A stretch of 64,000 nucleotides of DNA from Leptospira sanjuanensis (GTDB lineage: Bacteria; Spirochaetota; Leptospiria; Leptospirales; Leptospiraceae), in NCBI RefSeq assembly GCF_022267325.1, contig NZ_JAIZBG010000001.1, positions 310,001 through 374,000 on the forward strand. Direction: 5' to 3'. This document shows positions 1-8,251 of this stretch, piece by piece. The notes under the pieces are model-generated. The model was not told where the DNA came from. It searched no databases and saw only the letters and a list, made by a program, of their open reading frames with translations. The first letter of the stretch is position 1. The number at the start of each line of letters is the position of its first letter. Both the position numbers and the translations under genes were made by a program.

Positions 1-324
1 TATCGCAACCGCAACCGCGGATAAAAAGAAGGAGAAGAGAGCGAGTTTCGCTTCGCCGAACCCTTTTCGAAAATCGGTGGAACTTAAAAGCAGAGGAATC
101 GCAAGAGGAATCGCAATATCGGCTATGGTAAGAGGCACCGATTTCGGAATCCACGAATGAGGGACGAGGTTTCCCAAAAGGATTCCCGCAATGTAGCAGA
201 TCGATACGGAACCTAGGATTCCGAACAGTTTGACTTTTTGCGTGAGACGGATTGCGAGCCACGGGAAAAAAAGAATAAACAAAGCCAAAAATATCGGATT
301 AAGGATCGAAGATGCGAATTCCAT
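1..324 (-). CDS. DUF819 family membrane protein, N-terminal part
   Basis: The reading frame starts at the ATG at 322-324 and stays open for 108 codons to the window edge, so only the N-terminus is seen. An AGGAA ribosome site lies about 9 bases upstream of the start. The protein opens with a hydrophobic helix (residues about 5-25), then IAGILLGNLVPHSWIP and the conserved-looking block PLTIADIAIPLAIPLLL followed by STDFRKGF. That order of helices and the IPLAIPLLL-x-S-x-D/TDFR block are typical of DUF819 (YjcL-type) multi-spanning inner-membrane proteins, whose substrate is not established. The family call is from memory of the pattern; transport function is inference. Confidence 0.7.
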   Translation of the reverse strand, partial: MEFASSILNPIFLALFILFFPWLAIRLTQKVKLFGILGSVSICYIAGILLGNLVPHSWIPKSVPLTIADIAIPLAIPLLLSSTDFRKGFGEAKLALFSFFLSAVAVAI

Positions 325-777
<453 letters not shown>

Positions 778-1542
778 ATGAGTTTCGTTTCGAATTGTAA
801 AGTACCTTCATTATTGATCACGATCGGTTTGTATCTTCCGATTGCGGGTTGTCTCGACGCGGAGCCGATTCCGGCAAAGGTGAACGAGATCCGTCTTCCT
901 GCGGGAACCTCTCGAGTCGCTTTTCCGAAAAATTCTTTTTCCGATTTCGTTCGGAATCTTCCCTTAAAAAGCGAACGGACTCTTTGGACGTATAAAAAGC
1001 AAAACATCATCCGCAGATACGACACGATCGCCGTTTTGGATCTTCCTCTTTTATTCAAAGACGATTTGGAACAATGCGCCGATTATTCAATGCGGGTTTG
1101 GGCGGAATATCACAAACAAACCGGCAACTTAAATCGGCTGTATCTTTTCGATTACAACGGAAATCGAAAACGATTTCAAGAAAGCGGTCTTTCGTATTCA
1201 TCTTTTTTAAGAAAGGCATTCGCTTCCTCCAATTCCTATTCTTTGAAGAAGGGCGGGACGGTCGTTACGGAAAAGGATTTGAGACCCGGAGATCTTTTCG
1301 TTCAAAATGAAACCGGCGGAATCGGACACGTTTCTATGATTCTAGATGCGGCCGAAGCGAAGAACGGCAGGAAATTTTTTTTGATCGGATTCAGCTTTAT
1401 GCCCGCTCAGGAAATGCACATTGAAAAGGCTCCGAATGAATTCGGTTCCTCCGGTTGGTTCACATACGAAGGTTTTATCGGCCATCTCAACGAATCGTAT
1501 CCGTACGGGACGCCGGTTCTCCGGAGATTTTCGGAACGATAA
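778..1542 (+). CDS. DUF4846-like lipoprotein
   Basis: A 254-residue protein with a start set by the purine-rich ribosome site AAGGAATTAGG just upstream. Residues 1-25 form a lipoprotein signal ending LPIAG-C, so the mature protein would be lipid-anchored at Cys25. The C-terminal half contains DLRPGDLFVQ and, about ten residues later, IGHVSMILD, the R-P-G-D-x-F...GH-x-x-x-I-x-D pattern I associate with DUF4846, a family of unknown function with an NlpC/P60-like look. No enzymatic activity can be assigned. It is alone on its strand; the next gene converges on it. Confidence is high that it is a gene, moderate for the family. Confidence 0.75.
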   Translation: MSFVSNCKVPSLLITIGLYLPIAGCLDAEPIPAKVNEIRLPAGTSRVAFPKNSFSDFVRNLPLKSERTLWTYKKQNIIRRYDTIAVLDLPLLFKDDLEQCADYSMRVWAEYHKQTGNLNRLYLFDYNGNRKRFQESGLSYSSFLRKAFASSNSYSLKKGGTVVTEKDLRPGDLFVQNETGGIGHVSMILDAAEAKNGRKFFLIGFSFMPAQEMHIEKAPNEFGSSGWFTYEGFIGHLNESYPYGTPVLRRFSER

Positions 1543-1564
1543 ACGAATTCGGTTTAACGAATTC

Positions 1565-1588
1565 TAATTTTGGAATATTCCAAAATTA
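1565..1588. terminator. 24-bp perfect palindrome between convergent genes
   Basis: A perfect 24-base palindrome with half-site TAATTTTGGAAT sits between the ends of two converging genes; its last three bases are the stop codon of the reverse-strand methyltransferase. It would fold as a TTTTGG/CCAAAA-type hairpin with A/T-rich flanks in either direction, which fits a bidirectional terminator. The termination role is inference. Confidence 0.5.
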
Positions 1589-2254
1589 TCGTTTCGCTTC
1601 CCAGCCGCCCACGTGATAAGCCCGAAAGATTTGTCTGAAATTTTGAAAGCCCGCTTTGCGAAACAAATCCTCGTATCGGGCGCTCGGAATTCTATTTAAA
1701 TCTTTCACTCTTTGAATGTACGTTTTCAGAGCTTCTTCTTCCCAGCCCTGAAACGTTTTTAGATATAAGCCGAGTTCATTGAAAACGACTTCCATTCGTG
1801 CTTGCGAATCGTAAAGATCGAATAAGAGAAAAATTCCTCCCGGTTCCAATCGGGAGGAAATGTCCCGAAGCAGGGAAAGTTTTGCCCCGTCGTCCGGAAG
1901 AAAGTGAAGCACGAATAAAAGCGTCGCAGCGGAGAATTTACGATTCGGATCCAGAGCTGAAACCGGAGAAGAAATCAACTCCGCGTTCGGAAAATTTTTA
2001 CGCGCGATTGAAATCATTTCGGGAGAAGGATCCACCCCGGTGATCGAATAACGATCGGGTGCGATCTTTAGAAGGGCTCGAAAATCCGCGCCGGTTCCGC
2101 AACCGGCTGCTAGAATTTTTTTGCCGACCGGAACCGAATTCAAAATCGAAGTCGCGACCAATTCTGAAATTCCCGAATAGAACGGAATCATCGTTCCGAT
2201 TCGATTTTCGTATTGAACCGCTCTTTCCCCTTCAAAGGTTTCAATGTAATCCAT
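1586..2254 (-). CDS. Class I SAM-dependent methyltransferase
   Basis: A 222-residue protein of the size of small class I methyltransferases. Motif I is clear at residues 47-55, ILAAGCGTG, followed by ITGVDPSPEMISIARKNFP, in which the acidic residue after the second strand would bind the S-adenosylmethionine ribose. The motif IV region reads FSAATLLFVLHFLPDDG and the later LEPGGIFLLFD is the usual post-motif strand. The methyl acceptor cannot be told from sequence; the overall layout resembles Methyltransf_25/TrmN-like small-molecule enzymes. It is followed on the same strand order by no close partner; the gene upstream (ends at 2294) is 39 bases away and may be co-transcribed. Confidence 0.85.
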   Translation of the reverse strand: MDYIETFEGERAVQYENRIGTMIPFYSGISELVATSILNSVPVGKKILAAGCGTGADFRALLKIAPDRYSITGVDPSPEMISIARKNFPNAELISSPVSALDPNRKFSAATLLFVLHFLPDDGAKLSLLRDISSRLEPGGIFLLFDLYDSQARMEVVFNELGLYLKTFQGWEEEALKTYIQRVKDLNRIPSARYEDLFRKAGFQNFRQIFRAYHVGGWEAKR

Positions 2255-2293
2255 AAATATCTTCCTTCTCGTTTCGGTTTAAATTGATTTCGT

Positions 2294-3031
2294 TTAAGCC
2301 GAACCCGATACGCCCAAGTTTTTTTCCGTCTTCCATTCTTTCCAGCCGATTGCGATCCCCAGTATATGTCCCGCGAAGGCAAGAGGAACCATAAACAAAG
2401 GAAGGAAACAAACCGGATATTCCGTTACGACTACGTTAGGCGGGTTTGTAAAGAGGATTCGGAACGGAAACGGAACGGACGTGATTCCCGTAATAACAGT
2501 CAAACCTAAAACGACGATCGCCGCCGCGTTCCAACCGATAATCCATTTCTTGGAAAGAATTCCTTTGGACACGAGAAGGAAAAGAACCGGCGCCGTGATC
2601 GGAACCCAAATGTCGAAATTCCTACCTTTGATCGTCATGATGTCGGAGATCAAGCCCTCGCGAACCAAAAGAACGATCAGGATTTCCGGAAGAATTCTCC
2701 AGACCTGAAATAAACAAAGATGAATCGATCCGAACCGGGTTAGAATCCGATGCGCCCCTTTTGAAAATCCGAATCCTAAAAAGAGCGTCAAGGTCGATAA
2801 GACGCCGATCAAAAGTCTAGGAGGAAGGTCGAATCGAAAGAAGAATCCTTGAAACCCCAAAAACCATTGTCCGATTAAAAAAGCTAAAACGACAAAGAAT
2901 CCGTATGCGGGTTTGTGCGACGGGTTCGAAACGTCCTTTCGCAGAAAAAAGATCGATAGGATCGTGACGAGCGTTCCGCAGGATGCGAGAGTGAACGCGG
3001 AAATGTAAACGGGAATTGAATTTGTTTCCAT
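2294..3031 (-). CDS. Multi-spanning membrane protein of unknown function
   Basis: A 245-residue protein read from the ATG at 3029-3031, chosen over an earlier in-frame start because a GGAGG ribosome site lies 7 bases upstream and because the protein then opens directly with a hydrophobic segment (METNSIPVYISAFTLASC). About seven hydrophobic helices are visible with short loops. No family motif is recognised. It follows the membrane-bound LuxR-type regulator at 3119-4198 by under 90 bases, with a perfect palindrome in the gap, so the two may form a sensory or regulated pair. That link is inference from position. Confidence 0.7.
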   Translation of the reverse strand: METNSIPVYISAFTLASCGTLVTILSIFFLRKDVSNPSHKPAYGFFVVLAFLIGQWFLGFQGFFFRFDLPPRLLIGVLSTLTLFLGFGFSKGAHRILTRFGSIHLCLFQVWRILPEILIVLLVREGLISDIMTIKGRNFDIWVPITAPVLFLLVSKGILSKKWIIGWNAAAIVVLGLTVITGITSVPFPFRILFTNPPNVVVTEYPVCFLPLFMVPLAFAGHILGIAIGWKEWKTEKNLGVSGSA

Positions 3032-3103
3032 AGAAACCTCCGTGAAAGAGGTTAACAGGATTCGCAAAACGCGCCATAGTCCTGTCGTCACGAATCGGAT
3101 TTT

Positions 3104-3127
3104 AAACCGTGACGATCGTCACGGTTT
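3104..3127. promoter_or_regulatory. 24-bp perfect palindrome overlapping a stop codon
   Basis: A perfect 24-base palindrome with half-site AAACCGTGACGA spans the last codons and stop of the LuxR-type gene and sits about 70 bases upstream of the membrane-protein start. On the reverse strand it is followed by TTTAAAA, so it could act as an intrinsic terminator or attenuator; its strict dyad symmetry would also suit a dimeric DNA-binding protein. Which is true cannot be settled from sequence. Confidence 0.5.
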
Positions 3128-4198
3128 CTTATAGGAATGCAGAAATACGGTCAGTCTTTGGAATTTATCCTTGGAGCCGGAATTCTTTTCACGATCGATC
3201 GTTTTTTCATACAGATTTACTAAATGATTTCTTAATGTTCCGTTTGCGATTCCTAAAAAGAAACCGATCTGCTTTCGAGTATAACCTTCCGATATGAGTT
3301 CGCAGATTCTAAGTTCTTGTTTGGTTAATCCTTTTTGCGTTAAGGAGCTCAGATCCAGAAGTCCCGAATTTTCCTTTTTCCGAAACAGACGCAACACGAT
3401 CCAAGAGGCGCCGACTCCGATTGCGGAAAGAAAGATCGTTTGGATTCGAGCAGATTCTCCGCTTAAAAAAAGAACGGAAAGAGATCCGCAACCTAGCGCG
3501 ACGCTTGCGCTCGCCAATATTTCCGCAACCTTGTGAAAGAAGGAATCCGCGCGATCGCGTGAAAGATAAACGGAAATGAAAACGCTGACGATCGTATCGG
3601 CTCCCATTCCGAGCGGAAACACGTTCCATCCGAACAGGGGAAGAAAGTTCGTTCCTAATCCTAACCACCAGCATAAAACCAAAAAAGGAATCCAACCTTT
3701 GACGGGCGCGTCTTTCGGTTTTAAAAGAAGAAACAAAGAAAGAATAAAACCGATTCCGAAAAATCCTCCCACCAAGATTCGAGCTTGATTTTCTAAAACG
3801 GGAAACCAACCCCAGGAATACGATTTCCATTCGCGGATAAGAACGGATTTTGTTGAGGATGAATAATCCAATTCGATCAAAAGAATCAATCCGATTGCGA
3901 TCGCGATCACACCCGCGGTCATCGGCGATTTTACTTTTCTTCCCGAAAGAATTCTACTCAGACACAAGAGAAGAGGAGGGACGAAAAAAATAAAATGCCG
4001 AAAGACGTGGAAAAAGAAGTAGGCTTGATCGGACGATGAAGACGCGAGTAAAAAGAAAAGGGAAAGATTTCCGCCCGCCAATATGATAAGAAGAATCCGA
4101 AAATAATTTCCGAACGAATCCTTGTCTTTCCACAACGCAAAGAACGCCGCAAGATTCGCGGACATCGCCGTAAGAGGGAATAGTTGAACGATTTCCAT
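3119..4198 (-). CDS. Membrane-integral LuxR-type transcriptional regulator
   Basis: A 359-residue protein. Roughly residues 1-275 are a run of hydrophobic helices (about seven or eight) with short basic loops. The C-terminus, about residues 290-345, is a LuxR/GerE helix-turn-helix: LTKQELRICELISEGYTRKQ, then IGFFLGIANGTLRNHLVNLYEKT, matching the LT-x-x-E-x-x-I-x-x-L-I-x-x-G-x-x-x-x-x-I pattern. Membrane-embedded one-component regulators with a LuxR output domain are known but unusual; here the sensor is the membrane part. Likely it responds to an envelope or lipid-soluble signal; target unknown. The adjacent membrane gene at 2294-3031 is the obvious candidate for its regulon. Confidence 0.8.
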   Translation of the reverse strand: MEIVQLFPLTAMSANLAAFFALWKDKDSFGNYFRILLIILAGGNLSLFFLLASSSSDQAYFFFHVFRHFIFFVPPLLLCLSRILSGRKVKSPMTAGVIAIAIGLILLIELDYSSSTKSVLIREWKSYSWGWFPVLENQARILVGGFFGIGFILSLFLLLKPKDAPVKGWIPFLVLCWWLGLGTNFLPLFGWNVFPLGMGADTIVSVFISVYLSRDRADSFFHKVAEILASASVALGCGSLSVLFLSGESARIQTIFLSAIGVGASWIVLRLFRKKENSGLLDLSSLTQKGLTKQELRICELISEGYTRKQIGFFLGIANGTLRNHLVNLYEKTIDREKNSGSKDKFQRLTVFLHSYKKP

Positions 4199-4356
4199 AT
4201 ATCAAATCGATCGATCACTCGAAAGAATTTAGAATTCTCGCATTCTCGATTCTGTTTTTTTACTGTAAAGATCTTTCCAATGTCCGAGTTTTGATTTAGG
4301 AACGATAGAAAAAACGACCTGAAATCCGATCGAACCTTCGGAGTTTAAAACGAAAT

Positions 4357-5382
4357 ATGAAACAAACCGCATTCATTCTCTTCATTCTTTGTATGAGTTT
4401 TTTCGCCTGTTCGAAAAATTCTTTCGAAACCGACAAGTTGGATGAGGAAAGCCTGAACGTTTCTCTCCATTTGCAAAACCGATTGAACGGATTGATCGAT
4501 AAAATTTCACCCGCAACGGTAAGCGTATTTCCGAAAGGAAGCACGGAAAATTCCACTCCGATCGGTTCCGGTTTTTTTATAGATGAAGAAGGACATATTC
4601 TCACTTGCCAACATGTGATTCGGGGATCGGAAGAATTTATCATTCAACCGGGTAAATCCGGAGAACGTTTGAAAGCGAAGGTGATTAAACAGGACGCGGA
4701 TGCGGATCTTGCTCTTTTGGAATCGGAAACGAACGACAACAAGAATGCGTTCATTGCTGTTCCCAAGTTGAATGTTCCCAAGGAAGGCACGATTTACCTT
4801 TCGTTTGGGGCCGCGTACGGACTTCCGGATTCGATTTCTACGGGCGTGGTTGCGTTTTCACAAAGGGCAAAGGTGGATCCGTATCATCCGGAAAAGGGTT
4901 TTGTTCAACTCAGTTTGCCGATCTATCCGGGTATGTCCGGCGGCGCCGTGATCGATATTCAAGGGAACCTAATCGGTGTTCAACGATTCACCTATAATAC
5001 GACGGGAAATCAGCCGATCGGTCCGGGATTTGCAATTCCCGTAGGTCATGTTTCCAATTTTTTGGAATCATCGGCTCAATTAAGGGAGAATCGCATTCGT
5101 TCACAAAGAGGAATCGTGGAGATTCCATTTGTGACTCCTCATCTGATTGATAAGTTAAAACTTCCGCATCCGCTTGGTGTGATCGTGAGTTATGTTCAAA
5201 AGGATTCTCCCGCCGAAAAGTCAGGAATTCAACGTTACGATTTTATAACACATATCAATTCCAAAAAGGTAAATTCTTCCGCGGAGTTTTATCGCGAAAT
5301 CGCTTTGTTAAACGGAGAAGCGTCAATAAAGCTGTTTCGAAGCGGTAAAGAAATGGAAGTCGTTTTAAAAAATTGGAAATAA
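4357..5382 (+). CDS. DegP/HtrA-like serine protease lipoprotein (S1C, PDZ)
   Basis: A 341-residue trypsin-like protease with a lipoprotein signal ending SFFA-C at Cys18, so it is probably anchored in a membrane facing the periplasm. The catalytic triad is visible: His86 in LTCQHV, Asp117 in ADADLALL, Ser194 in YPGMSGGAV. A single PDZ domain occupies about residues 250-335 (GVIVSYVQKDSPAEKSGIQ). One PDZ rather than two makes it DegS-like in layout. Proteases of this family cleave misfolded envelope proteins or act in stress signalling; the substrate is not visible. It is transcribed divergently from the LuxR-type regulator, sharing a 158-base promoter region. Confidence 0.85.
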   Translation: MKQTAFILFILCMSFFACSKNSFETDKLDEESLNVSLHLQNRLNGLIDKISPATVSVFPKGSTENSTPIGSGFFIDEEGHILTCQHVIRGSEEFIIQPGKSGERLKAKVIKQDADADLALLESETNDNKNAFIAVPKLNVPKEGTIYLSFGAAYGLPDSISTGVVAFSQRAKVDPYHPEKGFVQLSLPIYPGMSGGAVIDIQGNLIGVQRFTYNTTGNQPIGPGFAIPVGHVSNFLESSAQLRENRIRSQRGIVEIPFVTPHLIDKLKLPHPLGVIVSYVQKDSPAEKSGIQRYDFITHINSKKVNSSAEFYREIALLNGEASIKLFRSGKEMEVVLKNWK

Positions 5383-5402
5383 TTTATTAAAATTATGATT
5401 CG

Positions 5403-5424
5403 ATGGAAAAAAATATTTTTCCAT
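5403..5424 (+). terminator. Hairpin after the HtrA-like gene
   Basis: ATGGAAAAA pairs with TTTTTCCAT around AATA, 20 bases after the protease stop. The downstream arm supplies the U-run. The stem is A/T-rich, so strength is uncertain. Confidence 0.4.
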
Positions 5425-5486
5425 GTCTTTGTTCATATTGAACCGGGGAAGAATAGGAAGGACTCTAAACTTCCCAGGAGAATAAT

Positions 5487-6566
5487 ATGAAAAAGCATCA
5501 AGGTTTGCTGATTGTTATGATTCTAATCACGGCAATCACCGCTTGTAAAAAGGATTCGAAAGACGATACGACTCAAAATCTGGCTTTGTTAGCACTTTTG
5601 AATACTCGAAACGGCTTATCGCCGGAACAAAAGACCGCTAGTGCAACCGCGAACGGAGTAGTGGGTGCGGCCTCGGCGGCACAAACCAGCGGCGGTATGA
5701 CCGCCTCCAACGAAGCCCGAACCGAACAAATGCTAGTGGCCGACATTTTTGAAAACGGAATGGACCCTATCGTAGTCCGGGATGTCGCTTCTCAACTTGC
5801 TTCTTTACAAAAAGGAAAACAGGAAAATCCAGTTCACCTAACGGCGATTACTGCGACTCCATCCGGAAGCACGCCGACTAGAACTTGGACTTTTTCGGGA
5901 GATGTGAGCGGATCCGGAGTGACGACCCAATCCAATACCTCATTCGGACTTGCTTTAGGAATTCCTAACTGCGCAATTTCTACGCTTGCTCCTTCCGGAA
6001 CTCAAGGAACCGCCACGTTTTCCAATGGAACGCTTTCTTTCAGCGGATCCGGAACGAGTACGGCATTTTCAGGAACGAGCGATTTGAGTGCGAATATCGC
6101 TTTTTCGAATTATGGAGTCTTTTACGCCGATTATTTGGCCATGATTCAATACTATAAGAATCCTCCAAGTACGACTTCCAGTATCTCCACTTGTGAAGGA
6201 TTACAGCAGGTTTTCGGTTCGTTCTACAATGCGATCGCGAAATATGCGGTTATTTCCGCAGGAAGCGCTGCGGTCACTTATTCGAGAACGTACAGCGGAC
6301 AAAACGCGGCGTCCGGAGTTTCTTCCAATTCTAAGTTTGACGCAACCGTTAGTTCACCGTCCGGTATAACGATCACCGAGTATGAAGGAACCACAGCGGG
6401 AACGGCTAAAACCGTTACTCTTCAGAATGTGAAATACGGATATTCGTCCAGCATTAGCTTAAGCGGAAGTCCATCTTCGCAGGTTGGAAGCGGAAGTTTC
6501 AGCGTTTCTTTTTCCGGAATCGTGAATGGCGCCGCGATCGATCAAATCTTTTCGTTCACTTTCTAA
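5487..6566 (+). CDS. Large Ser/Thr/Gly-rich hypothetical lipoprotein
   Basis: A 359-residue protein preceded by AGGAGA. The signal sequence ends with AITA-C at Cys20, followed by KKDSKDD, a typical acidic/basic tether after a spirochaetal lipobox. The rest is low in charge and rich in Ser, Thr, Gly and Ala, with repeated short patterns such as SGSGTST and SLSGSPSSQ, suggesting a beta-rich exported domain. No known family is recognised. It ends just before a strong terminator, so it is a single-gene unit or the end of one with the protease. Surface exposure is possible but unproven. Confidence 0.75.
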   Translation: MKKHQGLLIVMILITAITACKKDSKDDTTQNLALLALLNTRNGLSPEQKTASATANGVVGAASAAQTSGGMTASNEARTEQMLVADIFENGMDPIVVRDVASQLASLQKGKQENPVHLTAITATPSGSTPTRTWTFSGDVSGSGVTTQSNTSFGLALGIPNCAISTLAPSGTQGTATFSNGTLSFSGSGTSTAFSGTSDLSANIAFSNYGVFYADYLAMIQYYKNPPSTTSSISTCEGLQQVFGSFYNAIAKYAVISAGSAAVTYSRTYSGQNAASGVSSNSKFDATVSSPSGITITEYEGTTAGTAKTVTLQNVKYGYSSSISLSGSPSSQVGSGSFSVSFSGIVNGAAIDQIFSFTF

Positions 6567-6589
6567 TCGTTTAGAAACGAAAAGTAGGC

Positions 6590-6620
6590 AAAAGCCCTTC
6601 TATATTGGAGGGCTTTTTTA
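6590..6620 (+). terminator. Rho-independent terminator
   Basis: AAAGCCCT (6591-6598) pairs perfectly with AGGGCTTT (6609-6616) and is followed by more T residues, 24 bases after the lipoprotein stop codon. A textbook intrinsic terminator. Confidence 0.85.
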
Positions 6621-7004
6621 TTAGTGTATATTTTTTAAATATTAAAATTTACTAATTCAACGGAACCGATCCATTCATTCTTCGGTTTTCGGGTAGATTG
6701 TCCTTCCGCAATGTAAACTGTATCGATCGATTGGCTGTTGAATTCTTTATTGTTTGCCGAAGAATTCCCTCTTTGGTCGATCTCTATGTCCATCCTTACG
6801 ATTTTCTTCTCTGAAGAATTTCACCTTTCTATCAAGTTCCGCCTATCTTCCGAAAACGAATTCCGAAAAAATGTTTCAACTTTTTGTATAAAACTTAGAA
6901 CATTGTATTATAAAAATTGAATATATATTCGATTGTTGGCGAATGGAACAAGTGGAAGTCGCAGAATATTTTTGAAAAAATCTCCTTTAAATCCCTTAAA
7001 TTCT
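6621..7004. other. Intergenic stretch without a supported gene
   Basis: This A/T-rich stretch between the terminator and the reductase promoter contains a 60-codon open frame at 6738-6920 that starts at TTG without a ribosome site and has an unconvincing composition. I see no gene, tRNA or repeat in it. Confidence 0.5.
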
Positions 7005-7050
7005 TTGCCAAAAAGTAACTTTTTTTGTTACATTTTGTCTAAGTACAAAA
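7005..7050 (+). promoter_or_regulatory. Candidate promoter and operator of the OYE reductase gene
   Basis: TTGCCA (7005-7010) and TACATT (7029-7034) are spaced by 18 bases, a plausible sigma-70 pair. The spacer holds GTAAC-N7-GTTAC (7015-7031) and the start side holds TTTTGT-N6-ACAAAA (7033-7050). Inverted repeats over the promoter suggest a repressor site, possibly for a redox or electrophile sensor. Which protein binds is unknown. Confidence 0.4.
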
Positions 7051-7079
7051 TCCCAATTTCATTTTTAGGAGAATAAAAA

Positions 7080-8177
7080 ATGAACGTAGAATCCAAATCT
7101 TCCGTTGACCTTTTCGGGCCGGTAAAACTCGGAAGTATCGACCTCAAAAATAGAATCGTAATGGCTCCCATGACGAGATCCCGCGCTTTAAACAACGTTC
7201 CCAATTCGATCATGGCGGAATATTATTCCCAGAGATCCGGCGCGGGGTTGATCGTTACGGAAGGAACCGCTCCTTCTCCAAATGCGTTGGGATATGCGCG
7301 TATTCCCGGAATTTTTAGCAAGGAACAGGTGGAAGGATGGAAACTAACTACAAAAGCCGTTCACGCAAAGGGTGGAAAGATTTTCGTTCAGTTGATGCAT
7401 ACGGGTCGGGTCGGAAGTACGGCAAATCTTCCGAGCGGCGCAGAGTTAGTGGCGCCTTCCGCGGTTCAACTTTCAGGTGAAAACTGGACCGATGCACAAG
7501 GGATGCAGCCTTACGCTCTGCCGCGTGAGATGAATTCGCAAGATATTCGAAAAACGATCGAAGAATTCGTTCAGGCCGCAAAGAACGCGATTGAGGCCGG
7601 GTTTGACGGTGTGGAACTTCACGGTGCAAACGGTTATTTAATCGAACAATTTTTAAATCCGAATGTGAATCGCAGAACCGATTCATACGGCGGTTCGAAT
7701 GAGAATCGGATTCGTTTTGCGGTGGAAGTTGCGCGTGCGGTTTCGGAAGCCATCGGAAAAGAGAGAACCGGGATTCGAATTTCTCCTTACGGAGTCTTTA
7801 ACGAAATGGGAGCGTTCGACGGAGTCGAAGAACAATACGAACTTCTCGCAAAAGAATTGAATCATGTCGGTTTAGCATACATTCATCTCGTGAATCACAG
7901 TGCGATGGGCGCTCCCCCCGTTCCGGAGAGCGTAGTTCAAAAGATCGGAAATCAATTTAAGAATGTCATAATATTGAGCGGCGGTTACGATAAGACTCGC
8001 GCACAATCGGATCTTGAATCGAATAAGGCGGACTTGATCGCTTTCGGAAGACCGTTCATCGCCAATCCTGATTTCGTTTCCAGATTGAAATCGGATCGGA
8101 TTCTCTCCGATGCGGATCAAAATACGTTCTATACTCCCGGTGAAAAAGGATATTCGGATTATCCGAACTATAACTGA
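7080..8177 (+). CDS. Old-yellow-enzyme family alkene reductase (NemA-like)
   Basis: A 365-residue FMN-dependent ene-reductase of normal length, preceded by AGGAG. Key signatures: LKNRIVMAPMTRSRA (residues 22-36), LMHTGR (105-110), HGANGYLIEQF (181-191) with the His/Asn pair that binds the substrate carbonyl and the proton-donor Tyr186, and RTDSYGGS (199-206). The C-terminal FGRPFIANPD is the phosphate-binding end of the barrel. Family members reduce activated C=C bonds using NAD(P)H, for example N-ethylmaleimide and nitroesters, in the cytoplasm. The promoter carries inverted repeats, consistent with induction by electrophiles. Exact physiological substrate is unknown. Confidence 0.93.
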   Translation: MNVESKSSVDLFGPVKLGSIDLKNRIVMAPMTRSRALNNVPNSIMAEYYSQRSGAGLIVTEGTAPSPNALGYARIPGIFSKEQVEGWKLTTKAVHAKGGKIFVQLMHTGRVGSTANLPSGAELVAPSAVQLSGENWTDAQGMQPYALPREMNSQDIRKTIEEFVQAAKNAIEAGFDGVELHGANGYLIEQFLNPNVNRRTDSYGGSNENRIRFAVEVARAVSEAIGKERTGIRISPYGVFNEMGAFDGVEEQYELLAKELNHVGLAYIHLVNHSAMGAPPVPESVVQKIGNQFKNVIILSGGYDKTRAQSDLESNKADLIAFGRPFIANPDFVSRLKSDRILSDADQNTFYTPGEKGYSDYPNYN

Positions 8178-8190
8178 TTTTACCAAAAAA

Positions 8191-8225
8191 TTTCGTTCAG
8201 TCGGATCGATTCCGGCTGAACGAAA
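8191..8225. terminator. Bidirectional terminator between nemA-like and marR genes
   Basis: A 15-bp stem (8191-8205 with 8211-8225, one G-T wobble) around TCGAT lies between two converging genes. The run of six A before it gives a U-tract on the reverse strand, so it should terminate the marR transcript best; it may also stop the forward one. Confidence 0.75.
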
Positions 8226-8251
8226 CTTCCCTTCCATGTTTCGAATCGAAT

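Noticed and set aside
6738..6920. 60-codon frame as a gene
   Set aside because: It starts at TTG without a ribosome site, is A/T-rich and has no protein-like features.
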